A stretch of 57,336 nt of DNA from Schizophyllum amplum (taxonomy: Eukaryota > Basidiomycota > Agaricomycetes > Agaricales > Schizophyllaceae): positions 1 through 57,336 of the forward strand of contig VDMD01000140.1 of assembly GCA_007026445.1 (NCBI GenBank), in the 5' to 3' direction. The notes beneath the pieces are model-generated. The model was not told where the DNA came from. It searched no databases and saw only the letters and a list, made by a program, of their open reading frames with translations. Within the stretch, counting starts at the first letter, position 1. The number at the start of each line of letters is the position of its first letter. The position numbers and the translations under genes are program-made. Positions 24,632 through 35,476 of the stretch are shown here, piece after piece.

Positions 24632-25058
24632 TGAGGGGGACTCGCTCGAAGGCTTGTTTGAATTGCTCGCTAAACGGCCGCGGACTTTGCAAGCCGACCG
24701 ACGATGCCTGAGTTGACCATTGCGATGCCCGCAGGGGTTTCAGGAACCTGTATTGAGAACAATTATTCAGTCAGCTATGTACGCCGTCGGGTTCGAGCAA
24801 AGCATGAGGTGCCAAGGGAGTTACCGCCTGTATAGCCTGACACAGCCATGTTCAGGAAGGAGGGACTCGGAGTGCGTTTGCGTCATGGTCATACATCGCC
24901 GTCAGGTGGCATTCTGAATGTTCCAAAGGGCGATTGTGTGTTCAAAGTTGGTTCAAAGAGCATAATAAAAGGCGCTCCGAGATCCATATTCCTGTGTAGA
25001 GCAGCAGACTGCGATGTCGCGAGTACAAGAAATTGACACTAACACACCCTGGACACAT
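24632..25058. other. Intergenic, GH93 upstream region to NKAP 3' end
   Basis: No gene recognised. The part next to the GH93 gene is its likely promoter. The right part is the 3' flank of the NKAP-like gene. No repeat seen. Confidence 0.4.
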
Positions 25059-26510
25059 CTACGGCCCATCCGGCGCCGCCCCCGCCCCCTTCAGTTTCTC
25101 CCTGACCAATTCCCCGAACTCGTCGCGCAAGATCGCCTCCCGCCGCTCGCGCTCCTCCTTCTGCAGCTTCAAGATCCCGCGCTTTTCCTCCGCGCTGATC
25201 ACCTGGTTCTCCTTCCTCATCCGCACAGCGTTCATGCGACGGTGCCGGCTCCCACTCATCACGTACCCGACGTCCTCGTACTGGGCGATCTCGTCGCTCG
25301 TGAGGCCGATCTCACCGCGGCGCGGGATGCGCGCGTTCACGCCGTCTTCGTCCTGCAAGAAAGCGGCCATAGCAGCGCCCTCGCCGCGCAGGAGCTGGCT
25401 GCCGTATGCGCGCTCGCCGCCGTGGCGCCGGCCTGTGCTGGCTGAGGGCGCGGGGAGTGGGCCAAACTCGTCTTCCTCGTCTTCTTCATCCTCGTTCATA
25501 GGAGCGGGAGGCTGGAAGGAACTGGGTAGCGTGGCGGGCATGGAGGAATCGTCGACCTGCTTCTCCACCCAATCGACCTCTTGCTTGGCGCTCGCGCTAC
25601 GTGTCCGGCTTGCGCGTTTGTGCGAGTGACGATGGCCGTCGTCGCTGTCAGGCGAGCGTGTGCGGTGACTGTCCCGTTTCCGACGCCGGCGTTCCTCTTC
25701 TTCGTCGCTGTCGTATTTGCTCTTGCTCTTATGCCGCATGTCCACCGACTGCGAGCGTTCGCGGCGGCTCCTAACGCGTCGGTGTCGCCGGTCATCCTCT
25801 GACTCGCTTTCCGTTGATGTGCTCTTGGCGCGCCGGTGTTTCTTGTGCTTCCGGTGACGCCGCTCATCCTCGCTGTCGTCGTCAGCATCGCGTTTGCGGC
25901 GATGCTTGCGGTGTTTGCTCTTTCGGCTCGGTGAGCGCTCGGGGACGTACGCAGCTTTGGGCGACGAGGGCCATGGGTTGGCGTGGGCTTCCTCGCGCTG
26001 CAGGCGGCGGCTCTCCATCCAGTCAGAGCCGCCTGCCGGCTGGCCGTAGCGCCCTGGGCCATAGCCACGGGGAGGGGGAGGAGGCATGGTGCGGTCGGCG
26101 TCCTTTGGGGGTGGACGATTGTAGTCGTCATAGGCCGGACTGGTGCGGCGGCGGCCGCGATCGGGACTTGGGCGGCGTTGATGAGGGGGAGTCTGACGAT
26201 CGACAGAGCGCGAGCGGCGGCGGGGTGACCGGTCTTTGGAACCTCCCCGGCGCCGTCTGTCATCCTTCCGTTCTGGGCTGTCGCGTCTCCGTTCCCTGCT
26301 ATCCCTACGCCCGTTTCTCGGTCCATAGCCAGAATCGCTGCCTCGCGTGTCTTTTGGGGGTCGTCCAGGACCGGGCACACTGATAGAGAATCCAGTGTCT
26401 TCAGTCGCATTGCCGTTAGGTCCAGGCTGAGCACCCTCGCTTCGTTTGACTTGCCCAGCGCTCGCACCGCCTTGCAACAGGACAAGACGAGATGGATGTA
26501 TGGAGGCCAT
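25059..26510 (-). CDS. NKAP-like (SynMuv/NKAP C-terminal domain) nuclear protein
   Basis: NKAP proteins are nuclear RNA-binding factors connected to splicing and transcriptional repression. A single exon encodes 483 residues. The first 330 or so are an Arg/Ser/Lys/Asp-rich low-complexity tract (repeats such as [14 protein letters not shown] and [14 protein letters not shown]), typical of spliceosome-associated proteins. An acidic hinge [12 protein letters not shown] follows. The conserved C-terminal domain is [44 protein letters not shown] and EERERREAI, which is diagnostic. No lesions. The alternative start further upstream is not in this frame. Confidence 0.9.
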   Translation of the reverse strand: MASIHPSRLVLLQGGASAGQVKRSEGAQPGPNGNATEDTGFSISVPGPGRPPKDTRGSDSGYGPRNGRRDSRERRRDSPERKDDRRRRGGSKDRSPRRRSRSVDRQTPPHQRRPSPDRGRRRTSPAYDDYNRPPPKDADRTMPPPPPRGYGPGRYGQPAGGSDWMESRRLQREEAHANPWPSSPKAAYVPERSPSRKSKHRKHRRKRDADDDSEDERRHRKHKKHRRAKSTSTESESEDDRRHRRVRSRRERSQSVDMRHKSKSKYDSDEEEERRRRKRDSHRTRSPDSDDGHRHSHKRASRTRSASAKQEVDWVEKQVDDSSMPATLPSSFQPPAPMNEDEEDEEDEFGPLPAPSASTGRRHGGERAYGSQLLRGEGAAMAAFLQDEDGVNARIPRRGEIGLTSDEIAQYEDVGYVMSGSRHRRMNAVRMRKENQVISAEEKRGILKLQKEERERREAILRDEFGELVREKLKGAGAAPDGP

Positions 26511-27171
26511 TTGAGCGCAAGTGTGGCAGGTGTGGCTTGGATAGGAACGAGGATACTGATGTTCAGTTGTCGGTCCACGTCAACGTCGGACTCGGAGGGC
26601 AGGTTGCAGGCTTGCCTGGCACGCTGCTTGTGATCGGCACGCGGACGTCAAAGCGCGGCCGTTGCCGTCTGCTGCAGTCTGCTGCTCATCCACGCCTCTC
26701 GCTCTTAAATAACGTTCAACCAAAGCAAACGAGTAGAATCAGCTTGGATTCATCAATGTACTCGACTGAACTGCTCTCACTGTCGGCAGAGATCTCCTGG
26801 GTGCTTTCCGAGTCCTCATGCTTCCCGCATTCCTCGGCGGTGCGGTATTCCGGTGCCTCGGAACACTCGATGAATACTTCCCTACTGCCTCAACCAAACT
26901 TCATGTATATGGACTCGTCATAAAATGTTCTTCCAAAGACTCTCATGGGCTGATTTGTCGAACAAATCTCACCGTGAGTCCATGACCCATCCTGCAGGAT
27001 CCCTCATGCGGCCGACCTTCTGGCTCATGGTGATGGCATTCAATGGAGGCGCCCACAAGCGCGGAGATTCGACCGCTGCGAAGACACCTCCTCGCTGTAG
27101 ATAACCCTCGGTTCTCCGTCCTCGATACGCGTCGCTGCGCTGCCATCTTTACCACCAACGCACCACCCGTC
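26511..27171. other. Divergent intergenic region, NKAP and DUF6699 genes
   Basis: The two neighbouring genes point away from each other, so both promoters should lie here. The DUF6699 frame is open further upstream (from 27043), but that part does not look coding. No TATA box stands out. Confidence 0.4.
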
Positions 27172-28032
27172 ATGCAACCGCACAGGCATGTACAGTTCGT
27201 CCTCGACCATAATACCTATCAGTCGCCTCCGAGCTCCTTCAGCTCCTCTTCAGGCAGCCCGCCCAGGTCTTTGACGTCCTCATCGTCTTCAACGACTTCA
27301 TCTTCTTCAACGACCTCATCTTCTTCGTCGCCATCGTCAATATCGTCGGACGCAACTTCATCGACTATATCGTCGGACAAAAATTATCTGAATAACCGAT
27401 CTCCTCAACCGAATGTGTTCCATCTCACCACGCCCTCGCCCATCATCATCCAGCTCGCGGGCCCTGAGCCCCTCCTCCCCACATCGCCCGCTAATATCCT
27501 TTCCGTCGTGCATCCGCTACTCAGCACCCTCTCCGGACCCACATTCTTCTATGACCTCCGCCTCCCGCCCTCTCTTGCTTCCAGCTTTCCTCTGGGCGCT
27601 CTCCCGCGCGCGCTTAGCGAGCCTGCCACGACCCCTGCCAGTGCCGCCATCTCCATTGTCTCGCCACACTTCCCCTGGGTCATACCCGTGCATCCCGCCA
27701 ACGGCGCGTACGTTGTCGTGCATGACGTCCTGCGTGCAATATATGACGGACTTCAGCAGTGCGCATCGCGCACAGAGTACCGGGCGTGGCTGCCGACGAG
27801 CAGGCTGAGGCGTCGCGCAACGCGGGCGTACGAGGCGCGCTGCCAAGAGAGTGAGACACGGCGGGGGAAGCTAGGGGGTCGATGGGGGAACATAGAGCTG
27901 GATATACAAACAGCGATCCCGGAGCGGCAGCAGGGATTGAAAAGGGTGGACTTTCTGCCTGCGTTCAGGCTGTGGGGCATCGAGCCCGTCATGGAGGAGC
28001 CGTTCAATCTATGGTGGCTGCGTGTTTATTGA
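27172..28032 (+). CDS. DUF6699 protein with Ser-rich N-terminus
   Basis: A single-exon protein of 286 residues from MQPHRHVQF; an in-frame Met at 27043 would add 43 residues. A poly-Ser/Thr tract (about 27235-27375) precedes the DUF6699 domain. Recognisable features are FFYDLRLPPSLASS, then the hallmark block around PWVIPVHPANGAYVVVHDV followed by LRAIYDGLQQ, a basic helix, and a Trp-rich end (LWGIEPVMEEPFNLWW). DUF6699 is widespread and expanded in Agaricomycetes; its function is unknown. A second member lies at 34613-35476 on the other strand. The two differ greatly outside the domain, so they are not recent duplicates. Confidence 0.75.
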   Translation: MQPHRHVQFVLDHNTYQSPPSSFSSSSGSPPRSLTSSSSSTTSSSSTTSSSSSPSSISSDATSSTISSDKNYLNNRSPQPNVFHLTTPSPIIIQLAGPEPLLPTSPANILSVVHPLLSTLSGPTFFYDLRLPPSLASSFPLGALPRALSEPATTPASAAISIVSPHFPWVIPVHPANGAYVVVHDVLRAIYDGLQQCASRTEYRAWLPTSRLRRRATRAYEARCQESETRRGKLGGRWGNIELDIQTAIPERQQGLKRVDFLPAFRLWGIEPVMEEPFNLWWLRVY

Positions 28033-28444
28033 AGGCATCACTCCGATCCATTGCTCTACACGCTAGACCACTCACGACAGTCATCTGTAGGGTCTTCTAG
28101 CTACCAAATCAACTTGAACTTGGCTTGTGACCCAGGACGTCACGATGCTCGTGACGCATTTCCCACGCCACGCTAGCTAACAGCAAGTCGAACTTGAACG
28201 ACGATGACTCATGAGCGCTAAGGCTGTCTGTTGCTGCTCCCCTTATCAACTTTCTCGTCGGTTCTTAGTCTCCCTCTGGCCAACGCGGCGGATCCTGTGG
28301 CCTCAGAGCGTCGGCTTTGTCGGTGTAGAATTCGAAGATCGGCTTCGCATACATATCTCACCTCATGGGAATCCGCCGACCGGCAGCGCGCCTTATCATA
28401 CCCCAGATGGCGACAGCTACGTACAGGCTTTCCTTCTGACCGCC
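28033..28444. other. Intergenic, DUF6699 to carboxypeptidase S
   Basis: No gene recognised. An open frame runs into the carboxypeptidase from 28211, but its translation before MDAKADPG is not recognisable. Confidence 0.4.
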
Positions 28445-30974
28445 ATGGATGCGAAGGCAGATCCAGGCTTCCTGCCCACGCAAGCAACGTCGCTGGACAA
28501 GCCAGCGCAGAAGGCCGTGCACTGGAAGCGCGTTCTTGTATGCGCGTCTTTGGCGATCTACGTCGTGGGGCGTGTCTATGATGCTCTCGCGCCTGGCATG
28601 GCAATGTCTTCCGTGGCGGAAGAGCTGTGTCCTCAAGCGGATGTGGTGATACCCGTCTACCATGCTGATCTGTGGAACGACATGGCCAAAACCATTGACA
28701 CCGACGAGTTCAGAAGCAGGGCCATCGAGTGGCTCTCTGGCGCTGTGCAGAATCCGTCAGTGCTCTAGTCATCTTCATGATGGTGTTGGCTGACAGAAGC
28801 AGGACGGAGGTTTACGACGACATGTATATAGTAGGGGTCGATCCGCGGTGGGACAAGTTTGGTCCTTTTCAAGACTGGCTACGGGAGGCCTACCCTCTTG
28901 TGTAAGGTTTGCTTCTTTATGACGGTTAAGTGCTCACTTGGCCTCGACAGGCATGCCAATACGGTCCTTACACGGGTGAACACCTGGGGCTTGTCTTATG
29001 AGTGGAAAGGATCCGACTCTTCCCTGAAGCCTATTCTGCTCATGGCCCACCAAGGTACGCACGCATAGCGATTGCTGAGGGGTGATCACCCATCTAAAAC
29101 CCATTATAGATGTTGTGCCCGTTCCGGAGGGCTCACTTGCTGAGTGGATGCATCCTCCGTTCTCAGGCCACTATGATGGTGAGTGATGTGCGCGAATATG
29201 CCGCGCGGTGAGCAACGTCTCAATTCGTTCCCAGGTAAACGCATTTGGGGTCGCGGAAGTCATGACGATAAGAGCGGACTGATCAGTATTATGTGCGATA
29301 ATCTGGTCAGTGCCATGAAGATTAGTACTGACCACCGATCTCACAGGACCACGCTCGAGACTCTCATAGAGAAGGATTTCAAGCCTTCTCGTGGTATTGT
29401 TCTGTCCTTTGGATTTGACGAGGAAGCCAGTGGACTTCATGTGCGTCGGCATACGGTTATTTTCCATCCGTTCTTTCGCGAATCTCGTACAGGGCGCCAA
29501 GAAGCTGGGTCCGGCATTGTTGGATATGTATGGAAAGAACAGCTTCGCTTTCCTTGTAGATGAAGGAGGTATACACTTCCCTTGTGCGCAATCTCTCGTA
29601 TTCTAAAGTCGCCCGCAGGAGGCTTCTCAGAGCAGTACGGCACAATTGTAGCGACACCTGGTATGAAGCTCAGATGGGAGGCTCGATCTTGCTGATTACT
29701 TCAGGCATCGCGGAGAAGGGCCATCTTGATGTGAACGTCGAGGTCCATTCGCCCGGTGGGCATTCAAGGTCAGTGAGAATTGTGATGTCAGTCTCTTGGT
29801 GTGCTCATGGTAGATCTCAGTGTTCCCCCTGCGCATACGGTACGACTCTCATCGAGCATCGAAGCATGTGCTCATGATCCTACAGTCTATCGGTATCCTC
29901 GCGCGGCTCCTCGTCGAATACGAGAATAACCCCTTCCACTTCGATCTGGTGAGTGCATCTGAAGGGCATCATCCGATTTCCTATACCTGACTGGCGCTTC
30001 AGGCTCGTACAGATCCCCTGTTCGGAATCTTTCAATGTCATGCCGCGCATGGCGAGGCACTTCCCGAAGCCCTTCGCAAGACGGTCAAGAAGGCGGCCAA
30101 ATTCGACGACGCGCTGAAAGAGCTGCAGGACGTTCTTTTCCAAGAGCGCGCCTTCCAGAGCGTCATCACGACGTCGCAGGCCCTGGACATGATCAGCGGC
30201 GGCGTCAAGTCAAACGCGCTACCGGAAGAGGCTTCTGCGATCTTCAACTATCGTATCTCGATTCAGAGGTAATCTTGACAGAGGCACGTATGGTTTGAAC
30301 ACTTGTTGATGACGATCCTGTGCAGCAACGTCGCAGAGACCAAACAGCACGATATCGACATCGTTCGGAACCTGGTGCAGGAGTACAACCTGACTTTCCG
30401 CGCGTTCGGCGAGCTACTCACCGAAGAAGGCGTTCCATCGAGCGGTATGCTCATCCTTGAGTCTGCCTTTGGGCACGACCTTGACCCAGCGCCCGTAACT
30501 CCCTACTCCGGCTCTGGTATGTCGCGTATCTCTGAGCCAAGTATACAGTCCGAGTGACGCACGCAGACGCATACCCATATAAATTCCTTTCCGGCACAAT
30601 CAAGGGTGTGTTCAATGCGCGCAGAGGTTTGGAAGGTAACGACAATATCATTGTCGCCCCCGGCATGTCTACCGGCAATACAGGTGCGCCAGAGCAGCTG
30701 ATTTGCCGTGGAACGCGTCTCCTGAAGGACGATGCGCAGACACAAAGTACTTCTGGGATTTGACGCCACACATCTTCCGGTACAATCACCAGAATGGTAT
30801 CAACCCGGACATGCCCAGTGGTGTGCACACGGTGAATGAACGTGAGTGCTAGGTTGGTTGCGCTCAGGGACATACTGACAGAGCGTGTCAGACTACGAAG
30901 TTGACTCGTACCTGGAGGAGATATTGTTCTTCACGACGCTCATTCTCAATGCAGACGAATCCCGGGCGCTTTGA
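28445..30974 (+). CDS. Carboxypeptidase S, M20 metallopeptidase, membrane-anchored
   Basis: M20 zinc carboxypeptidase of the yeast Cps1 type, which removes C-terminal residues from peptides in the vacuole. The start is MDAKADPG (28445). A cytosolic N-terminus is followed by one membrane segment (VLVCASLAIYVVGRVYDAL), as in type II vacuolar precursors. About a dozen exons splice in frame. Metal-site motifs are HQDVVPVP (His, across an intron at about 29054), GRGSHDDKSG (bridging Asp), and FGFDEEASG (catalytic Glu and ligand Glu). Further family blocks are FLVDEGG, VHSPGGHSSVPPAHT, GGVKSNALPEEA, APGMSTGNTDTKYFW and LTPHIFRYNH. Stop TGA at 30972. No lesion found. It converges on the PPR gene, with only 126 bases between the stops. 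Confidence 0.9.
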
Positions 30975-31100
30975 GGACGTAGCGAGTAATGATATGTGAT
31001 TAAATGGTTGCCTACATTATGTGGTCTCATCAGCCCATCCACTGCCCTGCATGCCGCGTTCCATTACCAGTTCCCTACCGTGCTGCCTGCCCGTGCGACA

Positions 31101-33883
31101 TCACATAGGTTGCGGTATCTGTGGCAACTGCGCTAGCCTATGCCTTGGCAGCCTCCCCGCGCCCTTCATCGTCTCGTTCCTCCGATTACGCAAAGCCCAC
31201 TCGTATGCTTTGACCGTGTAGTTGAGGAACTTGATGTCCTTCGCCGCCCGCGCGCGGATCGAGGGCCCTAGTGAGCGCGTGAGGTTCACGAGACGGTGGT
31301 GCACGATTTCCACATCTTTGAACGTGAGCAGTGGCGGCACGGTGTCGTCCGGGATCTCCGTCCGAGACAGGGATCGGACGACAGGGCGATCCGTGGCGAG
31401 GAGCGCGGTCCTGGTAGAGCGGGTGGCGAGGGAAGGGTTGTGCGTTTGCACGGCTGATGCAGGGTACCGTTCGGTGAATAGGCGCAGCTGTGCGACGGCT
31501 TTGGCGATGTAGCCGGACCTGAGGCCACATGTCAGCTATAACTCGGCAAGAGAGTGGAAGGAGACTCACAATGTCATTGTGCGCACATACGCGACATGCG
31601 CGCGTTCGATGAGACGCGCTTTGATAGGCCGGTGATGATCACCTTCTAGCATCGTCCAGTCATCCCATATCTCCTGCGCGAACCGCAGAGCAAGTTCACG
31701 CTCCGGCCCCTTTCTAGCACTTGCGCAGCGCTCAAGCGCATCGACGAACGTCGACGCGTTTGGCGAGACACCAAGCCCGAACTCATCGTCCTTGTACAGC
31801 TGCCGGAAGAGGTCGAGCGCAGTTGGAAGCGTTGAGTGGCGATAGAAGACGGAAAGGTATGCGTTCAAGAGACGGCTGGTGAGCTCGACGTGCTCGAATT
31901 TGGTCGGTGGTGGGTCTGCAAAGCGATCGTGCTCGGGTGCCAGATTGCCAGTATCGCGGAGGATGCGCCCGAAGAGGTGTGCCGCCTCCCGTACCACTTC
32001 CGCCTGGGTTTGTGGCACCCCGGCGTTGTCTTTCGCCTCCTGTGGTGCCGATTTGGCCTTCTGCACCGCTGTGGTGCCGTCGTCAGCACCCGTGGTCTGC
32101 ACCAGCAGCGCGTCTGCACGCTTGAACGGCGGCTCGTACGCCGTATATGCGTGGAAGACGTGCATCATAACTTCATCATTAACGATGACATCCGACGCCG
32201 GGCGTCCTTCGGCGTCCATACGCGGCCTAGCCATCTCCGCAAGCAGCCAGCGCACGCGCGCGAGGTCGCCGATACGCTTTGCGCCCTCAAGCAGGGCGCA
32301 GAAGAGCCGCGTGTCCGGTACGAAGGCAGACCGTCCGTACGCATCGCGGTGCGAGTCGAGCATCTCGCGCGCCAGGCGGAACGCCTCGCCGACGAATGAT
32401 TGCGTGCCCGCGCGCGCGCATGCAAGGATGACCGCAGCGTACGCGCCCGCGGTGGGGCGGATGTTGTGGTCGACGGTCATCTCGTGCCAGAGGTCGAGCG
32501 CGCGCTCAGGCTCGGAGGCGCGAGAGGAGAGGAGGGGCGAGGCGCAGGCGCGGATCATGAGTGTGTAGAGGACAGCGTCGGGGTTTGGGTGTGCGACGTA
32601 GCGCATATGGCTGAAGAGGTCCCATGCGTGCGCGCGGGCGATGGAGGAGGGGCGGTCAAAGAGAGTGGTGATGACGCGCGTGTAGGTCTTCATCGGCGCG
32701 GGGAGGCCTTGGTTCTCGTAGGAGTGCAGGACACTGATTGCGCTGGAGGGTATGGCATCGGGGGAAGTGGCGTGTATGTAGGCGCAGACGTGCAGATGCC
32801 GCTGTTGCTCGGAAGGCACGGTGGTGAGGTTGCTGACGAGGTAGTGTTCCACGCTCGCGACGTCGCCTGCGTGGGCATACATGGCGAGCACATCGTCGGC
32901 AAGGCTTTCATCGAAGTCTACACGCGCTCTCTGCCTGTCGTTAGTATATCATGGGACAGGATGTTCAAGCTGATGCTCACCCTGAGGGCCTTCAGCGCAG
33001 CTTCGGCAGCGTGCCCGTCATACGCGTTCATCTGTATGCCAGTCAGAAACGACCAATGAGTACGCAGCAGTACACTCACGCAAACACGGATCAGGCTTTC
33101 TGCTTCTCCCTTTGTCATGATACCCACAGGAAGGGCGTTGGCGTCTTGCGCAGGTATTAGCGACTCCAGTCCAGTCGCATATCTCTCTAAGCCAGCTATA
33201 ATGCGCTGCTGGTCAGACAAAGGCTGCTCCGCCACGGTTTGTATGGACGGCTGCCCGCGCAGCCGACTCAGAAACTCGGACGGGGGCGGATTTGAGGCAG
33301 GTCCTAGGCGCTCGGCGACCGCTTTCACGATAGCCATATCCTGATTATGCTCGATTCTGAGATGTGATGGGGCAGTCTGCGCGGGCTCGTCTTCTGGTCC
33401 GAGAATGCTGCCATAGAGGGATAACAGGTCATCTTCCGTGTACTCGGGGTCTCCGTGAGATGCCTAAAGTGTAGTGCATCAGTTATCCGTGAATATAACT
33501 GGACGCAGAGACGCACCTCCACTTCTGCAGCCTCCTCCAGGACCTTGAGACTCGTATCCAGCTGTTTCGCATTCGACGTAGCGTCAGCGGGCAATCGAGA
33601 CTCCGGTAGTCGCACGGCGAGCCCAGTGTCAAGACGGCGGGATCTCGTATGCCTACATAACAATGAATACGCCGCACGAGACTCAGTGCAGTCAGGAGGC
33701 TTACTGCTTTACAGCCGCGTCGTAGGAGAAGGCATTCGGGGTCTCCTTGACCGCGTAAGCAGCCTGGTGCATGCATCTATTCAACACCTGGCGGCGCCGA
33801 AGACAAGGGCCGCTTCTCGCTGTTGGTGATGCAAGTCTTGCCAGTAAAGAGTCTACGAGGTATGGAGGCAGGACCGTAGACAT
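31101..33883 (-). CDS. Pentatricopeptide-repeat-like organellar RNA protein
   Basis: PPR proteins bind organellar RNA through pairs of helices. The proposed start MSTVLPPYLVDSLLARL (33883) leads into an Arg-rich segment (CLRRRQVLNRCMHQ) that could be part of a mitochondrial presequence. Several small exons follow, with blocks AIVKAVAERLG and GIMTKGEAESLIRVC. The large exon (32891-31566) shows PPR-like helical pairs: VLAMYAHAGDVASVEHYL, DAVLYTLMIRACAS, GAYAAVILACARAG, TRLFCALLEGAKRIGDLARV and SRLLNAYLSVFYRHSTLPTA. The last exon ends at 31101. The repeats are divergent, so no RNA target can be proposed. Exon borders in the 5' third are less certain than in the rest. Confidence 0.7.
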
Positions 33884-34612
33884 GCTGGCAACACGCTGCC
33901 GTTTGATGAGCTAGACGGAGTGGGGACAAGAGGTCCGCAACAGACGCGCGCCCGAAAATTCGATCGAGGCTCATATCTAATCTTATCTGCACGTGACAGA
34001 GAAGAACGAACTCGAACAAATCACCTCTGAGTCTGAGTCTCAGGCCAGTCTCAGCCTCTTCTGCCTCTCCTTCGACCGCCTCCACTGCGGACGCGCCAGC
34101 AATCCTTTCACGGAGCTTTTGAAGTATGGTAGTCGGACCCTCTCAGCTCAATGCAAGGCTCAAGTGATTTCTACAGCACCTACCTGCACCCATATACCGT
34201 CGAACTGCAATTTCGAGTCACGCATGGCTTCCCTTCAGAAAGGCTAAGAGCATGCTCAAAGATCCGACACTACATAGGTGTGATAGTGTGATATTAGTCC
34301 AGAAATCTAACCACGAAACGATACATGAAAGAGGGATGGGATGGAATCGGACGAGCAGTACTTACTACTAAGTACCATAGTAGGCAAAGCGTAAGCAGGA
34401 CAGAAGATGTTATAAGGATACGGGTTCGAGAGGGCTATGCATACAACGAGGAAAGTGGTCTGATCAATAGATACAGCGATGATAGAGAGGTGGTTGAACG
34501 CGCGTCATTATGGGGGGAGGCACTGAAGACTTAATGGAGCGGTAGTGTAAGTGGGGGTTAAGTTAGTCTGCAGGTAGTCCTTACGTCGAATCGGAGGTGA
34601 ACAGGGCGGAGA
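33884..34612. other. Intergenic, between two minus-strand genes
   Basis: No gene recognised. The right part is the 3' flank of the second DUF6699 gene and the left part the PPR promoter. Only short open frames occur, and no repeats were seen. Confidence 0.4.
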
Positions 34613-35476
34613 TCATGATGAGGGCGCCGCATGCGCCGGTAGCACCTGCAGCTTCCACTCCTGCGGAGCAGGCCGCCGAAGGAGACCGCCAAAGCGGGTC
34701 TTGCCCATGAGCAAGTCGATGCGCAGAACACCTTGGCTCTTGACGTGCTCGCGCACAGTCGGATCGCGGATGGCGTCGACGCGGGCAAAGAACGCCCGGT
34801 CGACCGCGATCTTAGCGTCGGCGGGGCGCGCGGCGCAGAAGCGCTCGTACTCCTCCCGCGGAAGGCGGGTAAGGAGGTGCTGGTGCAGCGTGCGGAGCAC
34901 GTCGATGCATCGAATGTGGTGTTTGCCCTCGACGGGCAACACGCGTACGACCGTGCCACAGGGCATCACGATGTCGATGTAGGTGGCACTTCGAGCTGGC
35001 TGAATTGCCGGAGCGTCGAGGTTTGAACTGGCCGCGTCTAACCTGATTGTATCTGGTGAATGGGCGAGACTGTAACGCATGGGAGGCGCGCTGTCGCGCC
35101 ATGCGAGGAGCTGATGAATCTTGGGGTCGGATACGTTTGAAGGACTCGTGGAGGGCGTCCGGTGATCGCTGGAGGAAGTGCGTGGCACGCCCTGTGTGGC
35201 CTCTGGAGGGGGGTTGGGTGGTGAGGATCGAGGGGGCGGGGGAGGGGAAGGGGAAGTACTACTGGTGGTTCGTTGTACAGCGGGGGGAACGAGCGGTGGC
35301 GGCGTGCTAGGAGGTGACGGCGAGGATGCCGTTGATGCCGTATGCACAAGCGGTGGCGCGGGCAGCGGCGGTACTTGTTCCCTCACCGTCACCGCGGGCG
35401 ACGGCGGGATCACCTCGCTATCATCTGAAAAGTGAACGCCAGCTCTGACCATATCGGCAGATGGGGCGGGGGACAT
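34613..35476 (-). CDS. DUF6699 protein with Pro-rich N-terminus
   Basis: A single-exon protein of 287 residues. The first 120 or so are Pro/Ser-rich, with long proline runs. The DUF6699 domain follows: LLAWRDSAPPMRYSLAHSP, DIVMPCGTVVRVLPVEG, CIDVLRTLHQHLLTRLP, a charged helix, then LRIDLLMGKTRFGGLL. Function is unknown. Unlike the first member (27172-28032), it ends in the LLMGKTRF block common in the family. Confidence 0.8.
   Translation of the reverse strand: MSPAPSADMVRAGVHFSDDSEVIPPSPAVTVREQVPPLPAPPLVHTASTASSPSPPSTPPPLVPPAVQRTTSSTSPSPPPPPRSSPPNPPPEATQGVPRTSSSDHRTPSTSPSNVSDPKIHQLLAWRDSAPPMRYSLAHSPDTIRLDAASSNLDAPAIQPARSATYIDIVMPCGTVVRVLPVEGKHHIRCIDVLRTLHQHLLTRLPREEYERFCAARPADAKIAVDRAFFARVDAIRDPTVREHVKSQGVLRIDLLMGKTRFGGLLRRPAPQEWKLQVLPAHAAPSS

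Noticed and set aside
25496..26578. 360-codon minus-strand open frame
   Set aside because: It overlaps the NKAP-like gene in another frame. Its Ala/Thr/Arg-rich sequence is a by-product of the Arg/Ser repeats.
31879..32568. 229-codon plus-strand open frame
   Set aside because: Antisense to the main PPR exon, which has helical repeat patterns; the plus frame has no recognisable features.
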